From Bombardia bombarda (Eukaryota > Ascomycota > Sordariomycetes > Sordariales > Lasiosphaeriaceae), in assembly GCA_030512295.1 (NCBI GenBank), contig JAULSR010000001.1, forward strand, positions 5,913,001-5,977,000: a DNA stretch of 64,000 nucleotides, written 5' to 3'. The translations under genes were made by a program, and so were the position numbers. Below are positions 20,456 through 31,587 of the stretch, in pieces. The notes under the pieces are model-generated. The model was not told the DNA's origin, ran no database searches, and saw only the letters and a program-made list of their open reading frames with translations. The stretch's first letter is position 1, and the number at the start of each line of letters is the position of its first letter.

Positions 20456-21079
20456 ATGACCGCCACCACTGCATCTCAAACAGCCATGTCTGAACCCACG
20501 GAAAAGGCTGGCACAACAGCCCCACCGCCGTACACCTTCACCGCAGACGAATCCCTGGACCCGTGGAACATCTCAGCGCCCGAGTGGCTCACCCAGCACC
20601 AATCACCCTTGGATGGCCTCGCCGTCGGCGCCGTCGTCTTCGACCCACAAGGACGCATCCTGCTCGTGCAGCGCGCCGCCCACGACTCCATGCCCAACAA
20701 ATGGGAGATCCCAGGCGGCGGCGCCGACGACACCGACCTGACTGTCCTCCACGCGGCCGCCCGCGAGCTCTGGGAGGAGTCGGGGCTCGTAGCCCGACGC
20801 TTCACCCACATCGTCACCGAGGGCCCAGGCAGCGAGCTCGGCCACGTCTTCCCCAACCGCAACTGCACCAAGCACTTTTGCCGCTTTGTGTTTGCGACCG
20901 AGGTGGAGAGCTGCGCCGTGGTGACGCTAGATCCGAACGAGCACCAGGACTACTTGTGGGCGACCGAGGATGAAGTGCGCGCGCAAATGGTCGGCGACCG
21001 GAGTATTGAGATTACCCAGAGGGTCATGCATGCCGTTCTGCTTGAGGGATTCAGACTGCGCAGGGAGCGACTGGCTTGA
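20456..21079 (+). CDS. NUDIX hydrolase domain protein
   Basis: Intronless, 207 residues from ATG at 20456; an alternative start 10 codons later is MSEPTEKA. After a disordered 35-residue leader comes a NUDIX fold: LAVGAVVFDPQGRILLVQRA, then WEIPGGGADDTDLTVLHAAARELWEESGL (20 or fewer residues per strand element). The Nudix box (GX5EX7REUXEEXGU) keeps RELWEESG, but the first Glu is replaced by Asp (GGGADDTD). The metal-binding REXXEE core is intact, so pyrophosphohydrolase activity is plausible. Substrate cannot be inferred. It is the first apparently intact gene after the decayed block and sits in more GC-rich DNA. Confidence 0.85.
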   Translation: MTATTASQTAMSEPTEKAGTTAPPPYTFTADESLDPWNISAPEWLTQHQSPLDGLAVGAVVFDPQGRILLVQRAAHDSMPNKWEIPGGGADDTDLTVLHAAARELWEESGLVARRFTHIVTEGPGSELGHVFPNRNCTKHFCRFVFATEVESCAVVTLDPNEHQDYLWATEDEVRAQMVGDRSIEITQRVMHAVLLEGFRLRRERLA

Positions 21080-22212
21080 TTCGGCGAGGCATCTAGGTAG
21101 GTAGGCTAAGTCTGAAACGAAGTGGCCCTCTTGGTAATAATCAACAGAAGACAGCGTATCGAGGACAAACAACACCTCTATCGAGGGCTGCATGGCCACA
21201 CAACCTCTACGAACCAATCTCCCCCAGTCCAGCATGCCTCTCTTGCAATTTGAATATTTCCCAGAAATCCGTCTGCTCGGTTCATGAATGCTCAAAGTTC
21301 TAAATATAGACCATACCCTTAACGACCCACCATCCACTTGGTCGGACTGTTGTCGGCTTCCGAATCACTTGACCTCTGTCCAATGCATGAAGCAGGAACA
21401 GAATGCTGATGAGAGTGGATGCAGGGCTATTTCGCGTGCATTAAGGTGTTGCAGCCTATGCACTAACCAAAGTCTCTTTGGATACTCGCCCTCCTGGGAG
21501 GCGACCTTGGCCATTCGGATATCCGAGAAGCAGATGCGAATAGGGTTTCGTGCAGCAACTAATGCAGCGAGATGCATCGAGTGCCGAAGGAGTTGGGATT
21601 TTGCATGCTCCGTCGCAATCTATGGCCCGCGCGATTGGAGATGGGCCATGCCGGGGCGACGAATGCCGAGCCCAGCAACAACCATTTCATCGCTATATAT
21701 GATCTTCATAAAAGTAGCGAGTCACTACTTAGCTCTCTTGAAATTCCATGAATACTGCTAACCAGGTTTCCAGTCCAGAAACTGCAATCAGCCATAGAGA
21801 ACAAATGGAATAATACTCCCAGTCGATTTGTCGAACAGCAGTTTTATCCTCGAACGAATATATCTACAGTTCCGCCCCCTTGTTCCCTGGACGCAAGCCC
21901 TCGACTATCCGATGTGAATCATGTATGTGGCCTTATTGAGGCTTTTCATCGACATGCTTCTGCTCTAGATGCTATGCAATGCAGGTGGGTGTGCTGATGA
22001 CCCTGCACTCCACCATATCGTCCGCAGCAAGTAGAGCAAAGCATGCGTCATGGATATGATAAATATCGAGCTCTGCGCCAGATCTGTTCTTTTATCAACT
22101 GTTTTCTCATTCCGTTCCCAACAGTGCAACTTGTAGCAAGGTGGCGCTTACAATACCCAGGAAACAGTGTTTTCTGTTGACTCATATTTTGTTGATGGTC
22201 GAATCTCCGAAG
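21080..22212. other. Intergenic region of about 1.1 kb, no gene seen
   Basis: Only short ORFs without family resemblance. A weak frame at 21288..21761 has no recognisable domain or codon support. Confidence 0.45.
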
Positions 22213-23620
22213 ATGCAGCTGCTCGCAAAGCACCTTTTGGCACTTGCCATCCATGCCCCCATTCTCTGTTCTGCACAGTCACTGAAAGAATCCCTTGACA
22301 CCCAAAATGCGACCCTTTCCAAGCTCAACAGCTTCCTCCAATCCCAACAAGCCTTCTTCAACAGCCTGAGCGATACCAAGGACATCACCGTCTTGGCGCC
22401 CAGCAACGAAGCACTCAATCTGCTTGCTGATGATTCGGACATGATGGACAAGATGTCGGCAGACCCGGACCTAGTAACGGCCTTTCTCGAATACCACGTC
22501 TTCCAGGGGACCTACTACCCCTCCAACATCACCAACGCCCAAGCTCCCCTGCTCGTCCCAACACTGATGAATGGCACATCCTTCACCAACGTCACGGGTG
22601 GGCAGCGAGTCCAGGTGGTCGACGACGACGGACAGCTCCAGTTTCTCTCGGGCAGTCTCAACCAAGCCACTGTCCAGAATATCGTATGCACTTCCACGCC
22701 CCTCCCCGTCTCCATTCCAGTCCAAAAAACCACTCACTAACAGCCCCTCCCAGCCCAACGGCCAACAAAGCTTCAACTTCTCCGGCGGCACAATCTACAT
22801 CATCGACCGCGTCCTCGCCATCCCCGCCAACATCACCGACACCCTCGTCTCCGCCAACCTCACCGCCGCGGCCGGCGCGCTGAAGAAGAGCAAGCTGACC
22901 GCCGACCTCACCCAGGCCAGCGAGCTGACCATGTTCGCGCCCAGCAACCACGCCTTCGACGTCGTCGGCAGCGCCCTTTCCGACATGAGCGCCGCCGACC
23001 TCGCCGACGTCATGGGCTACCACGTCGTCCAGGGCAAGGTCCTGTACAGCAGCCTCATCACCAACACCACCGAAAAGACCACCGAGGGCAAGGACGTCCA
23101 CCTGCGCGTTGAGGACGGCAAGATGTTTGTTAATGGCGCGCGGATCGTGCAGACGAATATCCTCGTCAACAATGGGGTTGTTCATGTGATTGATAAGTCA
23201 GTGCTCCCCCTGTCTCTCTAGACTGGTTTAGTGGTGTGTGTGTGTGTGTGTGTCTGTGTGTGTGTCTGTGTGTGTGCCGTTGCTAATACAGAGACTGACC
23301 ACCCCTTTCCTAGTTTGCTGAATCCCGCCCACGCTGATGCGCGTCCCGACCCAACTGCTGCTACGCAGGCGCCTGCCTTTGCGGGGGCTACGACGACGGG
23401 CGGTGTCCCCTTTACGTCTGGGGTTGGGACGCCGACGAGTACTACGGAGCCGTTTGTGCCGGCTACTGTGACTTCTGTTGGTGGTGGTGGAGGTGGTGGC
23501 GACCCAGATGCGCCGACTGTGGTGTCCGGTGGCAGTAAGCGGGTTGTTAATATGACCAAGACAGAGGTTGTCCGGGTGATGGTCCTTCTCGGTGGGGCTG
23601 CTCTGTTCTTGAATGTTTAA
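22213..23620 (+). CDS. Secreted, probably GPI-anchored protein with two fasciclin (FAS1) domains
   Basis: Exons are 22213..22683, 22754..23196 and 23314..23620, about 406 residues. The start at 22213 gives the signal peptide MQLLAKHLLALAIHAPILCSA; an upstream in-frame ATG at 22141 is less likely. The first FAS1 domain runs from SLKESLDTQNATLSKLNSFL through ITVLAPSNEAL (H1 motif) and EYHVFQG to GGTIYIIDRVL (H2-type). The second runs from AAGALKKSKLTADL through LTMFAPSNHAF and GYHVVQGKVL to NNGVVHVIDNLLNP. The last intron restores VIDNLLNP, exactly the family ending. A Thr/Gly-rich stalk follows, then a hydrophobic C-terminus (VVRVMVLLGGAALFLNV) typical of GPI addition. Likely a cell-surface adhesion protein. 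Intron 2 contains a GT microsatellite. Confidence 0.85.
23233..23276. repeat. (GT)n microsatellite inside intron 2 of the fasciclin gene
   Basis: Interrupted TG/GT dinucleotide repeat lying entirely within the spliced-out segment. Confidence 0.85.
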
Positions 23621-24436
23621 TGGAGAAAGGGGGGTAAGAGATTTGGTACTGGCTTGTCATCTGTTGATTTAGCTGACTTTACGTTACACCGCGAGTAGTG
23701 CGTTACATTAATATTGGTTGTTTATATCAAAGATTGGTAGACACGTAGAACCCTATCATTTCAGAATGTAGTACTTAATAAACGGAAAATCTAGCTAGAA
23801 AATCAACGTGTCTAGTTGAGTAGCAATGACTCCAGTATCGATAAACCATCCCTTTCGCCGCCCATCCATGCAAATATCTTGCGTACCTTATGCTCCACCG
23901 TTTTGCACCGTATATAAAGGATATGAAATGACCGATCCGACCCAGCAAGCAAGAACGAAAGCAACGCAAGCAAAGGTCCATTGAGACAAAGTGACGCTGC
24001 TGAACCCAAATAAAGAGAAACAAGAAAACACCCAGCAATGATGCAATGCAATGCAAGCAACCCAGATTCGCTCTCCCCGCCAATCCCGAAACAAATAGTC
24101 ATCCATCCTATCCCCCTTGACAACCCAAGCCGTGGTCGTTGTTGCCGTTAGAGCCCAGTGACGCAATACCGAGTCTTAGAAAAACCATGAATATTGTAGA
24201 AAGAATGAGCCCCTCACAAGCAGTAGATGGCAATACTGCGTCTGCACTGGATTCTGTTGCTGCAAAGAAGCGAATACTCGTCCTCCCTCCACAACATGGA
24301 ATTGTCGGCGACGGTGGCGGCGGTGGCAAGATTCGGCTTATTGCGATCCTCCTCTTCCTCATCTTCATCATGCTCTTCCTCGTCATCCCCTTCTTTCTCA
24401 TCCTCCCACCAAACCATCTCATTCTCCACCGCCCTC
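23621..24436. other. 3' flanks of converging genes
   Basis: Holds the 3' UTRs of the fasciclin gene and of the minus-strand gene to the right. An acidic frame at 24214..24450 on the minus strand (WWEDEKEGDD followed by a Glu/Asp run) might be a further exon of that gene, but no convincing splice joins it. Confidence 0.35.
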
Positions 24437-25155
24437 TCATCCCCCACCAAAGCGTCTCATCCCCCCCACCTCCTCCTCCTTCGCCAGCTCATCAGGCGTG
24501 TACCCCTTCCTCAACGGACTCTTCCCCTCAGCGTCGTCCTCATCGCCCCAGCTCCTCGGCGGCGGATCAGCCTTCATCCACTCGATCACGTCCCTGTCCA
24601 GGAGCATCAGTCTCTGGGCGCGTTCTGCCTCCGTCTCGAGTTGCGGCAGTTGATACACGAGCTTCTTTCTGCGCCAGAGGCTGCGGCAGTCTTGCTGGGC
24701 GCGGACGTTCTTCTTGACGGCGGCGAGCATCTTTTCCAGGACTTGGCGGGGGACTGTTGCTGCTGCTGAGGGGAGGTGGTATGGGAAAATGGGGTAGCAG
24801 GCAGGGGGGCGGTATTTGGCTGCTGGTCATGTGCCGGGGGGGTGTTCTCCTTGGAAGAAGGGGGAGGGGTCCGGTCGGAGGAGGTGAGGTCCTGGACCTG
24901 GGAGAGGATCTCGGCGTAGGTTGGGCGATTGGAGGGTTGAGCTTGTTTGTCGCTGGTATGGTTGCTAGCTCCACCTTCCAGATTGCTGCCGGTGTTGGTG
25001 TTGGTATTGGTGGTGCTGCTGTCAGGGCCCTTGAGGGTAGCAACCTGACATCCGCCAGAGGACATCTTGACTACGGGCGTGGTCTTCTGCTTCTCTAGCA
25101 GCTTGAGCTGGTCCTCAAGCTGCCAGCGCACGAGCTTGCGCAGTTCTAGCGACAT
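24437..25155 (-). CDS. Hypothetical protein, N-terminal coiled-coil/basic and C-terminal charged helix; gene model uncertain
   Basis: The protein starts MSLELRKLVRWQLEDQLKLL, a probable coiled coil, followed by a disordered Ser/Thr/Pro/Asn region (SSKENTPPAHDQQPNTAPLP) and a Gln run. Near 24757 the coding signal changes frame. Downstream, the other frame gives VLEKMLAAVKKNVRAQQDC, RSLWRRKKLVYQLPQLETEA and DRDVIEWMKADPPPRSWGDE, clearly a charged helical protein, up to the stop at 24437. The switch could be a small intron ending at CCTCAG or a single missing base (AAGTCCTG where AAGGTCCTG would restore VLEKM). I do not recognise the family. Confidence 0.5.
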
Positions 25156-27085
25156 GGTTGCTCGCGAGCAAAGCGACGTGTAGCAGGTGCGTGTGTGTGT
25201 GAGAGAGCAAGCTCAAGGGTGCGTGTGCTTGTGTGCGGGGTGGAAGAGGGGGAGGGGTAAAAATGATGTGTGTGGTGAAAGATCAAGCAGTGAGGAAGGC
25301 AAGGGTAAAGCCGTGGTTGTGGGTAGGCAGCACTGTGATGTGTAACCTGACCTGTGAAGGTTGGTGTAACCTGAAAGCAACCACCTTGCAGAGGAAGGAG
25401 AGCTCCGGCGCTTGAAGGCAGGCAGGCACCCCGAGGCGGGCCGTGAATGCCACGCAAGACGCCGACCTGGTCATCTGTGCAACACGGTGAGCAGGCAAGC
25501 GCTGTGGGTGGTGTGGTCTACTGGCCAGGCAGCAACCTCATCAGGCCAGTCGCAGTTGCCCTGCCCATCAGGGTTCCTAGGTAGCAAGCAGGCCTATTAT
25601 TCTTTCCTAACTGAATGTGTTTGCTTTCTGCGTTCATTCCATCCCAAGATTCGCACTTCCTTCGTTGGAAAGTAAAGGGGAGTTTGCCCTGGAGTAGTTC
25701 CTACGCGGAAGGTTCGATGCTCATGTCCCACCCATCATCTACCACTGCCAGTAGGCAGCATCAGTCCGCGACTAACACGTCATTTGTGTGGACCCGTCGA
25801 ACAGGCAGAATGCTGTTGTCTGTCATCATGGTGCTCAAGAGCACCTGAAAGCGAGATGGCCAGGTTTAGTGAGGAATGGAACCCCATCAAGGGAGTTCTG
25901 ACGTGGCTCGCACCTTCTGCCATCTGTTACAGCAGCCAGAGACCAAGGTACCGCCAATGGTCCCGCTGATAGTGGAGTTCGTTTTCTTAACCTTAAATTT
26001 TTGTCATTTAATACCAGGCCTGCTGGCGCGGATACAGCGACCTACGTCTACTACTGGGATTGTTACTAAGGAGTATCTAGCAAGAAAGCCTGTCGACACT
26101 TACACTTTTCGCATCGAAACTACTACAAGCACACCACCTTTCTCTTAAATACTTTGGGCGAAAATCCTCGACAGAACTATACAAGGTGTTAGTACAAACG
26201 CGGAAATATAGAGGTATGTTAGAATGACAAGGTCATTCGTACGAGTCACTATAGTAACTGTAGAGAACGGGTGGGTTGGGGGTTGTTGTTGTTGTATTGA
26301 TCTGCTTGTCTATGTAAAAGGATCACGAACTACGGGGACAGGAAGTGGGTGGTGTTTGGAGGGGTTCCTGGGACACGTGACCAGCTCCCCACTGTTTTGC
26401 ACACCTTTCATCCTGTCGACCAATCACAGCCGTCACAGCCTGACGGCTGTATGCCTCTGATTGATCGTAAATCCGACAAGGTAGTTTGCTATACTCCAAG
26501 AGCTTGGCAGTGGCTTCGAGACCAAAAATCCCAACAGTGCTTCAACAAACATATTCCATGTAAGGAGGCCAAGGAAAATCTCATTATCCTGAGTTAAATC
26601 AGGTCGCGTTATACTCTTTGACAATGGATAACAAAAGGGGGCACTGTTAAACACCAAATGTCAAGAAAAAGCGTGAATCTGACGAGGACAAAGAAAAGCG
26701 GGATGCAAATGAGCACCCAAAATCTCCAATTTGATAAATTCGTGTCAAGGGCGGTCTCACAGTTTGAGTAGTAAAGGCAACAGTGGAGATGAAACCAATG
26801 GTCTCTTTCTTTCTTCTATGCCGAAAGCTCGTTTGAGTGAACACAGACATGCTTGCTACCCATATTACCAATTGGCGCCACTAATGCATATCTAACCGCC
26901 AAATACCAAAACACCAAACCAAGCACACAAGCACATCCAACGCCCAGCACCGGCTCACCTAGTTTATCAAATAATATCTATTACATTTTACTCCTAAGAA
27001 GATTCTATCCATGTACCTTTATTTCTTTCTTCCCAGCCAGCCCACTAACCTACACACCCACTACTCCCCCCTCCCCCCTCCCCCC
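25156..27085. other. Gene-poor stretch of about 1.9 kb
   Basis: No ORF with recognisable features on either strand. It includes the upstream region of the minus-strand hypothetical gene, a compound inverted repeat at 26417..26467 and the 3' flank of the inositol phosphatase. Confidence 0.45.
26417..26467. repeat. Compound inverted repeat (potential hairpin)
   Basis: Inner arms ACAGCCGTCA / TGACGGCTGT pair perfectly around a 5-base loop. Outer arms CGACCAATCA / TGATTGATCG pair at 9 of 10 positions, with a 7-base bulge on the right side. Confidence 0.65.
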
Positions 27086-30000
27086 TCACCCCTCCCTCCT
27101 CCTCAGAAACAACTCCACCAACGCCCGCTGCCTATCCTCCACCGTCCTCCTATCCTTCACCCTCTCCGGCACCGGCGCCCGACACACCACGCTCCCAAAC
27201 ACCTCACCAAACCGCCTCTCCTTCGCCTGCCTCCTATCCAGCGCCGCGAGCGCATCCCCCATCGGCGTCGACGACCCCGCCCGCCGGAAGCTGAGCGACC
27301 TCCTGCTCAACACGCCCATGCCCCGAGCAGCAGCAGTGCTGTTACCATCCGCCTTCAAGACCTCCAGGTCCGCCTTGCTCAGCGGCGCGAGCTCGCTCGC
27401 AATCTTGGCCAACGTGGCCGTCAAAAAGACAAACGAGATATTGTGATTCGGCGCCGTCGACAAAACATCGAGAATGGTCGTCTTGTCCTCCTCGTACCCG
27501 TCCTCACCAGCCTGCACCTTCCCAGCAGCACCTTGCCCAAGCGACGGCAGCGACGCCTGCTCGACACGGTGCCACAGCGGCGTGGTGATAATGCCATCAA
27601 TCAATCCGCGGAGGAAGAGCAGCAACACCTCGCCGACAACCTCGAGCCGCTCCATCGACGGCGTGCCAGGGGGGAACGCCTCCCCAATCGGCTCATCCCT
27701 GTCAAGGGCGTCGAGGATAGCGAGCACGTGAGCAAGCCGGCCGTCGCGCTCCGTAAACTTCCAGCTGATCTCCTCAAACGGCCACCCGGCGTCCTGGGGA
27801 ACGCTGCTTTCTTCCAGCATCTGCTCGTCCGCCAGCGCGCGCTCCGTGAGGATATCGGCCGCCTCGGTTAGCTTGTAGAGCTCCGTCGGGACCGGTCTAT
27901 GGACGTCCAGATCGTATGGGATTGACCCGACCCTGCCCTTCTTCTCGGACAGAGCCTTGGCGAAGCCCCTGACACCGCCAGCGCCGGTGGGGATCCTGAG
28001 CAGCTCGTCGATGGAGCGGCCGATGCACGTCGGAGACCATGTCGCTCGGACGGGGATGAAGTGATCGCGGCCGTCCGTGACTCTGAGGACCAGCACTTCC
28101 TCGAGGCTGGCCTGTCCGTCATTAAGCATGCGCACGTGTATGATGTCATCGACGAGAACCTCCAGCACGGCGTTTACCGTCTCGCCCGGCTCCAGTGTGA
28201 TCTCCTTGTCTAGTATAAGGGACCCTGTCGAGTCCGAAGCGCCCTCGGAGCGGACAAATGACGTCTTGAGCCACTGGAACATGTCGGGGCTGTCTTCGTC
28301 AACTGTAGGCTTCTCGACAAAGGAGAATGTTGCCGGGACGCTACTGGTGTTCGCCAGGGTCAGCGTGATAGTCTCCTTCTTGAGAAAGCGCACCTCTCCG
28401 AACTCGACGCCTTGGTCTGGACTCCCCTGGAGACGTCTGAACTGGGTCGCGTCGTGTGATTGAGAGTCGAAGACAATAGTAAGCCCCGGCCGTCCTTCGT
28501 TCTCCACGCGATCAAGCTCGCGCGCGACCTCTGCGTGGACCTTGGCCTTGAGTTCCGGCACCACAGCGTCATAATTGAGGGTAAAAATGGAAATGATAGG
28601 TTTGTGGTCAGATGATGTGACGCGTTGATGAGATGTATAGATATCGAGATATATCCGGTCGATAAAGCCTTCCTTGGTAGTAACATCTCCAGCCTGCTCG
28701 TCTCCCTCGTCGTACTCGTCATAGTCAAGGCCGGCCGACCCCTGAGGATGGTCTTCGCCGTCGTTATCCGGGTCGTAGTTAAAGAGCACCTCATCGTCAT
28801 CGCCGGCGTGCTCCATGCCGCGATCTTTCATCTCTTGGTCCTTCTTTCGCGCCTCTGCCTCATCTTTGAGCTTCTTCTCGTGTGCCTCCTTGTCCCGGCG
28901 CGTGCGATACAAGATCCGATCGCACCAGCTTGGGGCTCGCTGCTTCTCGCTAGAGTCGAAGAGGCCAACGGTCCCAACATCATACTTATACGATGGAAGA
29001 AATGTGATTGGTCCCTCGTGCCAACCATCCTGGAAGACTTTCCCCTGCTTCACCACGCGCCTGAGCTGATCGTGAGGCAGTAGAGAGTCCAGTGTGGCTT
29101 GGAGGGAGGCTGGGTCATCGCGTGGATCTGGGAGGAACTCGTCTGGATCGGGCAGTGTTTCCTTGTCTGTGTGGGTGGTAGAGGGCGTAGTGGTCGAGTC
29201 CCTGTCCGCCGTGTCTTCATCATCACTATCGGGCGTGTGTGGTACCATGACACCATCCCCATCCAGCGAGTCTTCCCGGCGCATGCCCTTCTTGGCCAGG
29301 TCGTACTCCCCTCTCGTATGCAGCATCAACAGTCGTCTGATATCCGCACCAGGGAGGCCGTCGAGACGAAAGTTGAGATCGCCAAACCAAAAGGCAAAGT
29401 CTTCGTCACCAATCTTCTCCCCCTCATCCTCCGATACTCCGGCAATGCTGACTGGCTTAAACTGGGCACGGCTGAGAATCTGGCCAATGTCCCAGATTCT
29501 GCGGTCGAGGTAGTCGCTGCCGCTCGCTAAATGGCAGTTTACAAAAACCATTCTTGTCGTGTCGCCCAGCATGATTCGAGTGACAACTGCTCCTTTATTC
29601 CCAAGATACCCAAGCAGCCCGGTTCCCACACTGACAGTGCTGACGTTGCTTATCGTTGGGGCGACCTCGGGAGACGCATAAACCATCAGCAGCAGCCCGG
29701 AAAGCTGCTCAGAAGTCACTCGCTGGTAGCCCTCCGGGAGAGCCGCTTCAAGCGCCGTTTTCCACCTTTCAATCACGGCGTTGTCCACCGCATAGACCTG
29801 GCTCATGTAGCTGTTCAGATCCACCACTTCCTGAAGCCCCAGCACATACAGCCCAATCTTGTCGCCGCCCAACAGATGTATGCCGCCGCCGTCTGCGTCT
29901 CCGGTGCTATCTCTTTCTATTACCGGATTGCGTGACAGGTCGAGCGACGCCAGGCTGGCGTCAAGCCCCTTCCCATCAACGAACCAGCTTGCGAGGTCCT

Positions 30001-30220
30001 TGTCGGTGCCGGGGCACGCGGCCACGTTCCATGTGCCGACCTTGACGCGTATGCGATGAGGGCGGACATACTCGGAGCGACGAGAGTAGACGACTTGGTG
30101 AAGAGAGAATGGGTTGGTTGAGGTGAGGTCGACGGGCTCGGACGTTGTCGACTCGGCGGGAGCAGGTTCGGAGGGAGGCATGTCGGGCTGTTTGCGGTGT
30201 AGCGATGGCAGCGAAGGCAT
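27086..30220 (-). CDS. OCRL/INPP5B-like inositol polyphosphate 5-phosphatase with ASH and RhoGAP-like regions
   Basis: Single open frame of 1044 residues. The catalytic domain begins at IRVKVGTWNVAACPG (metal-binding TWN). It continues through YVLGLQEVVDLNSY (catalytic Glu), GNKGAVVTRIML, VNCHLASGSDYLDRR, FWFGDLNFRLD (5-phosphatase motif WxGDxNxR), PSWCDRILY (motif PAWxDRIL, here Ser) and SSDHKPIISIF. An ASH-type beta-sandwich follows (VEFGEVRFLKKETITLTLAN), then a helical C-terminal region resembling the RhoGAP-like domain of OCRL/INPP5B. Acidic low-complexity inserts lie between catalytic motifs. It removes the 5-phosphate from phosphoinositides, probably at endomembranes. MPPSEP, 13 codons in, is an alternative start. 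Typical housekeeping gene, no sign of damage. Confidence 0.88.
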   Translation of the reverse strand: MPSLPSLHRKQPDMPPSEPAPAESTTSEPVDLTSTNPFSLHQVVYSRRSEYVRPHRIRVKVGTWNVAACPGTDKDLASWFVDGKGLDASLASLDLSRNPVIERDSTGDADGGGIHLLGGDKIGLYVLGLQEVVDLNSYMSQVYAVDNAVIERWKTALEAALPEGYQRVTSEQLSGLLLMVYASPEVAPTISNVSTVSVGTGLLGYLGNKGAVVTRIMLGDTTRMVFVNCHLASGSDYLDRRIWDIGQILSRAQFKPVSIAGVSEDEGEKIGDEDFAFWFGDLNFRLDGLPGADIRRLLMLHTRGEYDLAKKGMRREDSLDGDGVMVPHTPDSDDEDTADRDSTTTPSTTHTDKETLPDPDEFLPDPRDDPASLQATLDSLLPHDQLRRVVKQGKVFQDGWHEGPITFLPSYKYDVGTVGLFDSSEKQRAPSWCDRILYRTRRDKEAHEKKLKDEAEARKKDQEMKDRGMEHAGDDDEVLFNYDPDNDGEDHPQGSAGLDYDEYDEGDEQAGDVTTKEGFIDRIYLDIYTSHQRVTSSDHKPIISIFTLNYDAVVPELKAKVHAEVARELDRVENEGRPGLTIVFDSQSHDATQFRRLQGSPDQGVEFGEVRFLKKETITLTLANTSSVPATFSFVEKPTVDEDSPDMFQWLKTSFVRSEGASDSTGSLILDKEITLEPGETVNAVLEVLVDDIIHVRMLNDGQASLEEVLVLRVTDGRDHFIPVRATWSPTCIGRSIDELLRIPTGAGGVRGFAKALSEKKGRVGSIPYDLDVHRPVPTELYKLTEAADILTERALADEQMLEESSVPQDAGWPFEEISWKFTERDGRLAHVLAILDALDRDEPIGEAFPPGTPSMERLEVVGEVLLLFLRGLIDGIITTPLWHRVEQASLPSLGQGAAGKVQAGEDGYEEDKTTILDVLSTAPNHNISFVFLTATLAKIASELAPLSKADLEVLKADGNSTAAARGMGVLSRRSLSFRRAGSSTPMGDALAALDRRQAKERRFGEVFGSVVCRAPVPERVKDRRTVEDRQRALVELFLRRREG

Positions 30221-31148
30221 TGCGTTGCGCGCGTGGCGTCGCTCGCAGGTTTGAGCTGTGGTTTGGTGGGTATTTCAGGTTGGCCGCAACAATGTCCTTC
30301 CAGCAATACAAATCTCCCAAAAAAGACGAGAATAATACGTCGTATCACAAACTATCAAACAATCCCCGTCTCGTGACCATGGTTGTCGAGTTTAAACTGG
30401 AGTGGTTTCGGAGACAAATCGGGGTTTAATTCGAGCCGAGATATAGGTTTCGAGGGCCAAAGGGACGCAGGACACAGCAACAACTAGGTCAGATAGTTAG
30501 ATGCGTCGATACTATAAAGCGATCCAGGGAGGTTTATAGAGACGTGTCTCAATTGTCGGAAAATGCGCAGTCTTGAATGGATGGGATGCAAATGAATAAT
30601 AGAAACTTAGGATCGTCAGTGTTTAGGTGGGTTGACGGATCGAGACAGGTGGGTGTGCGCGCTGGCGCAGGGGTTTCTGCCGCCGCTCGGGCGATGACGC
30701 TGTCTGACTTTCAAGTGCCAAGGGTCCATGAGCTTATCCGGACAGTCCCACTTTTCGTATCGGACGCGTCTGATTGGATGGCTGAGGATCTTTCCAAGCT
30801 GCAGATCAACCCCGCCACGACAGCCCTGCAGGTTCTCTGTTACAGACAGGTCCAGCTTCTCGCGATGGGTGATGGCGTCCACCGGGCACCTTCCGAGTCT
30901 AAACATGCCACCTAACTCCTGGATTTCCGCACGTGGCTCCCTGTCCCAGCTCCCAATTCCACGCTCCAGTCTACGTTCAAGCCATTCCAGCTTTCAATAA
31001 AATTTTCTTCATCTGCCAACACATCGCAACAACGAAGTCACCATCCGGCATTGACGAACATTACCTCCCGCTCGTCCTCTGGCTCTCTTCAACCTCAACC
31101 CCAAACCACACACAACCAACCTCACCACAATCCCCCCCACCCTTCAAA
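30221..31148. promoter_or_regulatory. Divergent promoter region between the inositol 5-phosphatase and DCP1 genes
   Basis: 928 bp between two divergent start codons. Open frames in it (for example 30577..30915) lack domain features. The frame upstream of DCP1 is in register but has no protein character and is taken as 5' UTR. Confidence 0.45.
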
Positions 31149-31546
31149 ATGAGCAGACCAACCCCCCGCAAGTCGCGGTTGAACCGCAACAACCAAAGCT
31201 TCAGCAACACCAATACCAACCCCCAAAACAACAACAACAACACCACCACCACTACCAACCCCCGCCAACCACCCCAATCCGACTACGAATCCGACGCAGC
31301 CCGCTACCTCGAATCCCGCTCCACCCCGCGCCTCCCCCACGCCCCCGGCCGCTCCAACCCCGAGCTCAACCTATCCGTCCTCGCCCGCTACCTGCCCGGC
31401 ATCCAGTCCATCCTCTCCATCGCCGCCAACGCCGTCACCTACACCTTCCTCGAGGCGACCCAGTCCTGGGAGAAGGAAGCCGTCGAGGGCACCATGTTTG
31501 TCTGCGAGCGGGCCCCCCTCCCCACCGTCACCACATCCACCGGTGG

Positions 31547-31587
<41 letters not shown>

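Noticed and set aside
21288..21761. 157-codon + strand frame after the NUDIX gene
   Set aside because: No recognisable motif and no sensible start context; probably random.
24139..24769. Pro/Ser-rich + strand frames
   Set aside because: Antisense of the minus-strand charged protein and its Asp/Glu-rich flank.
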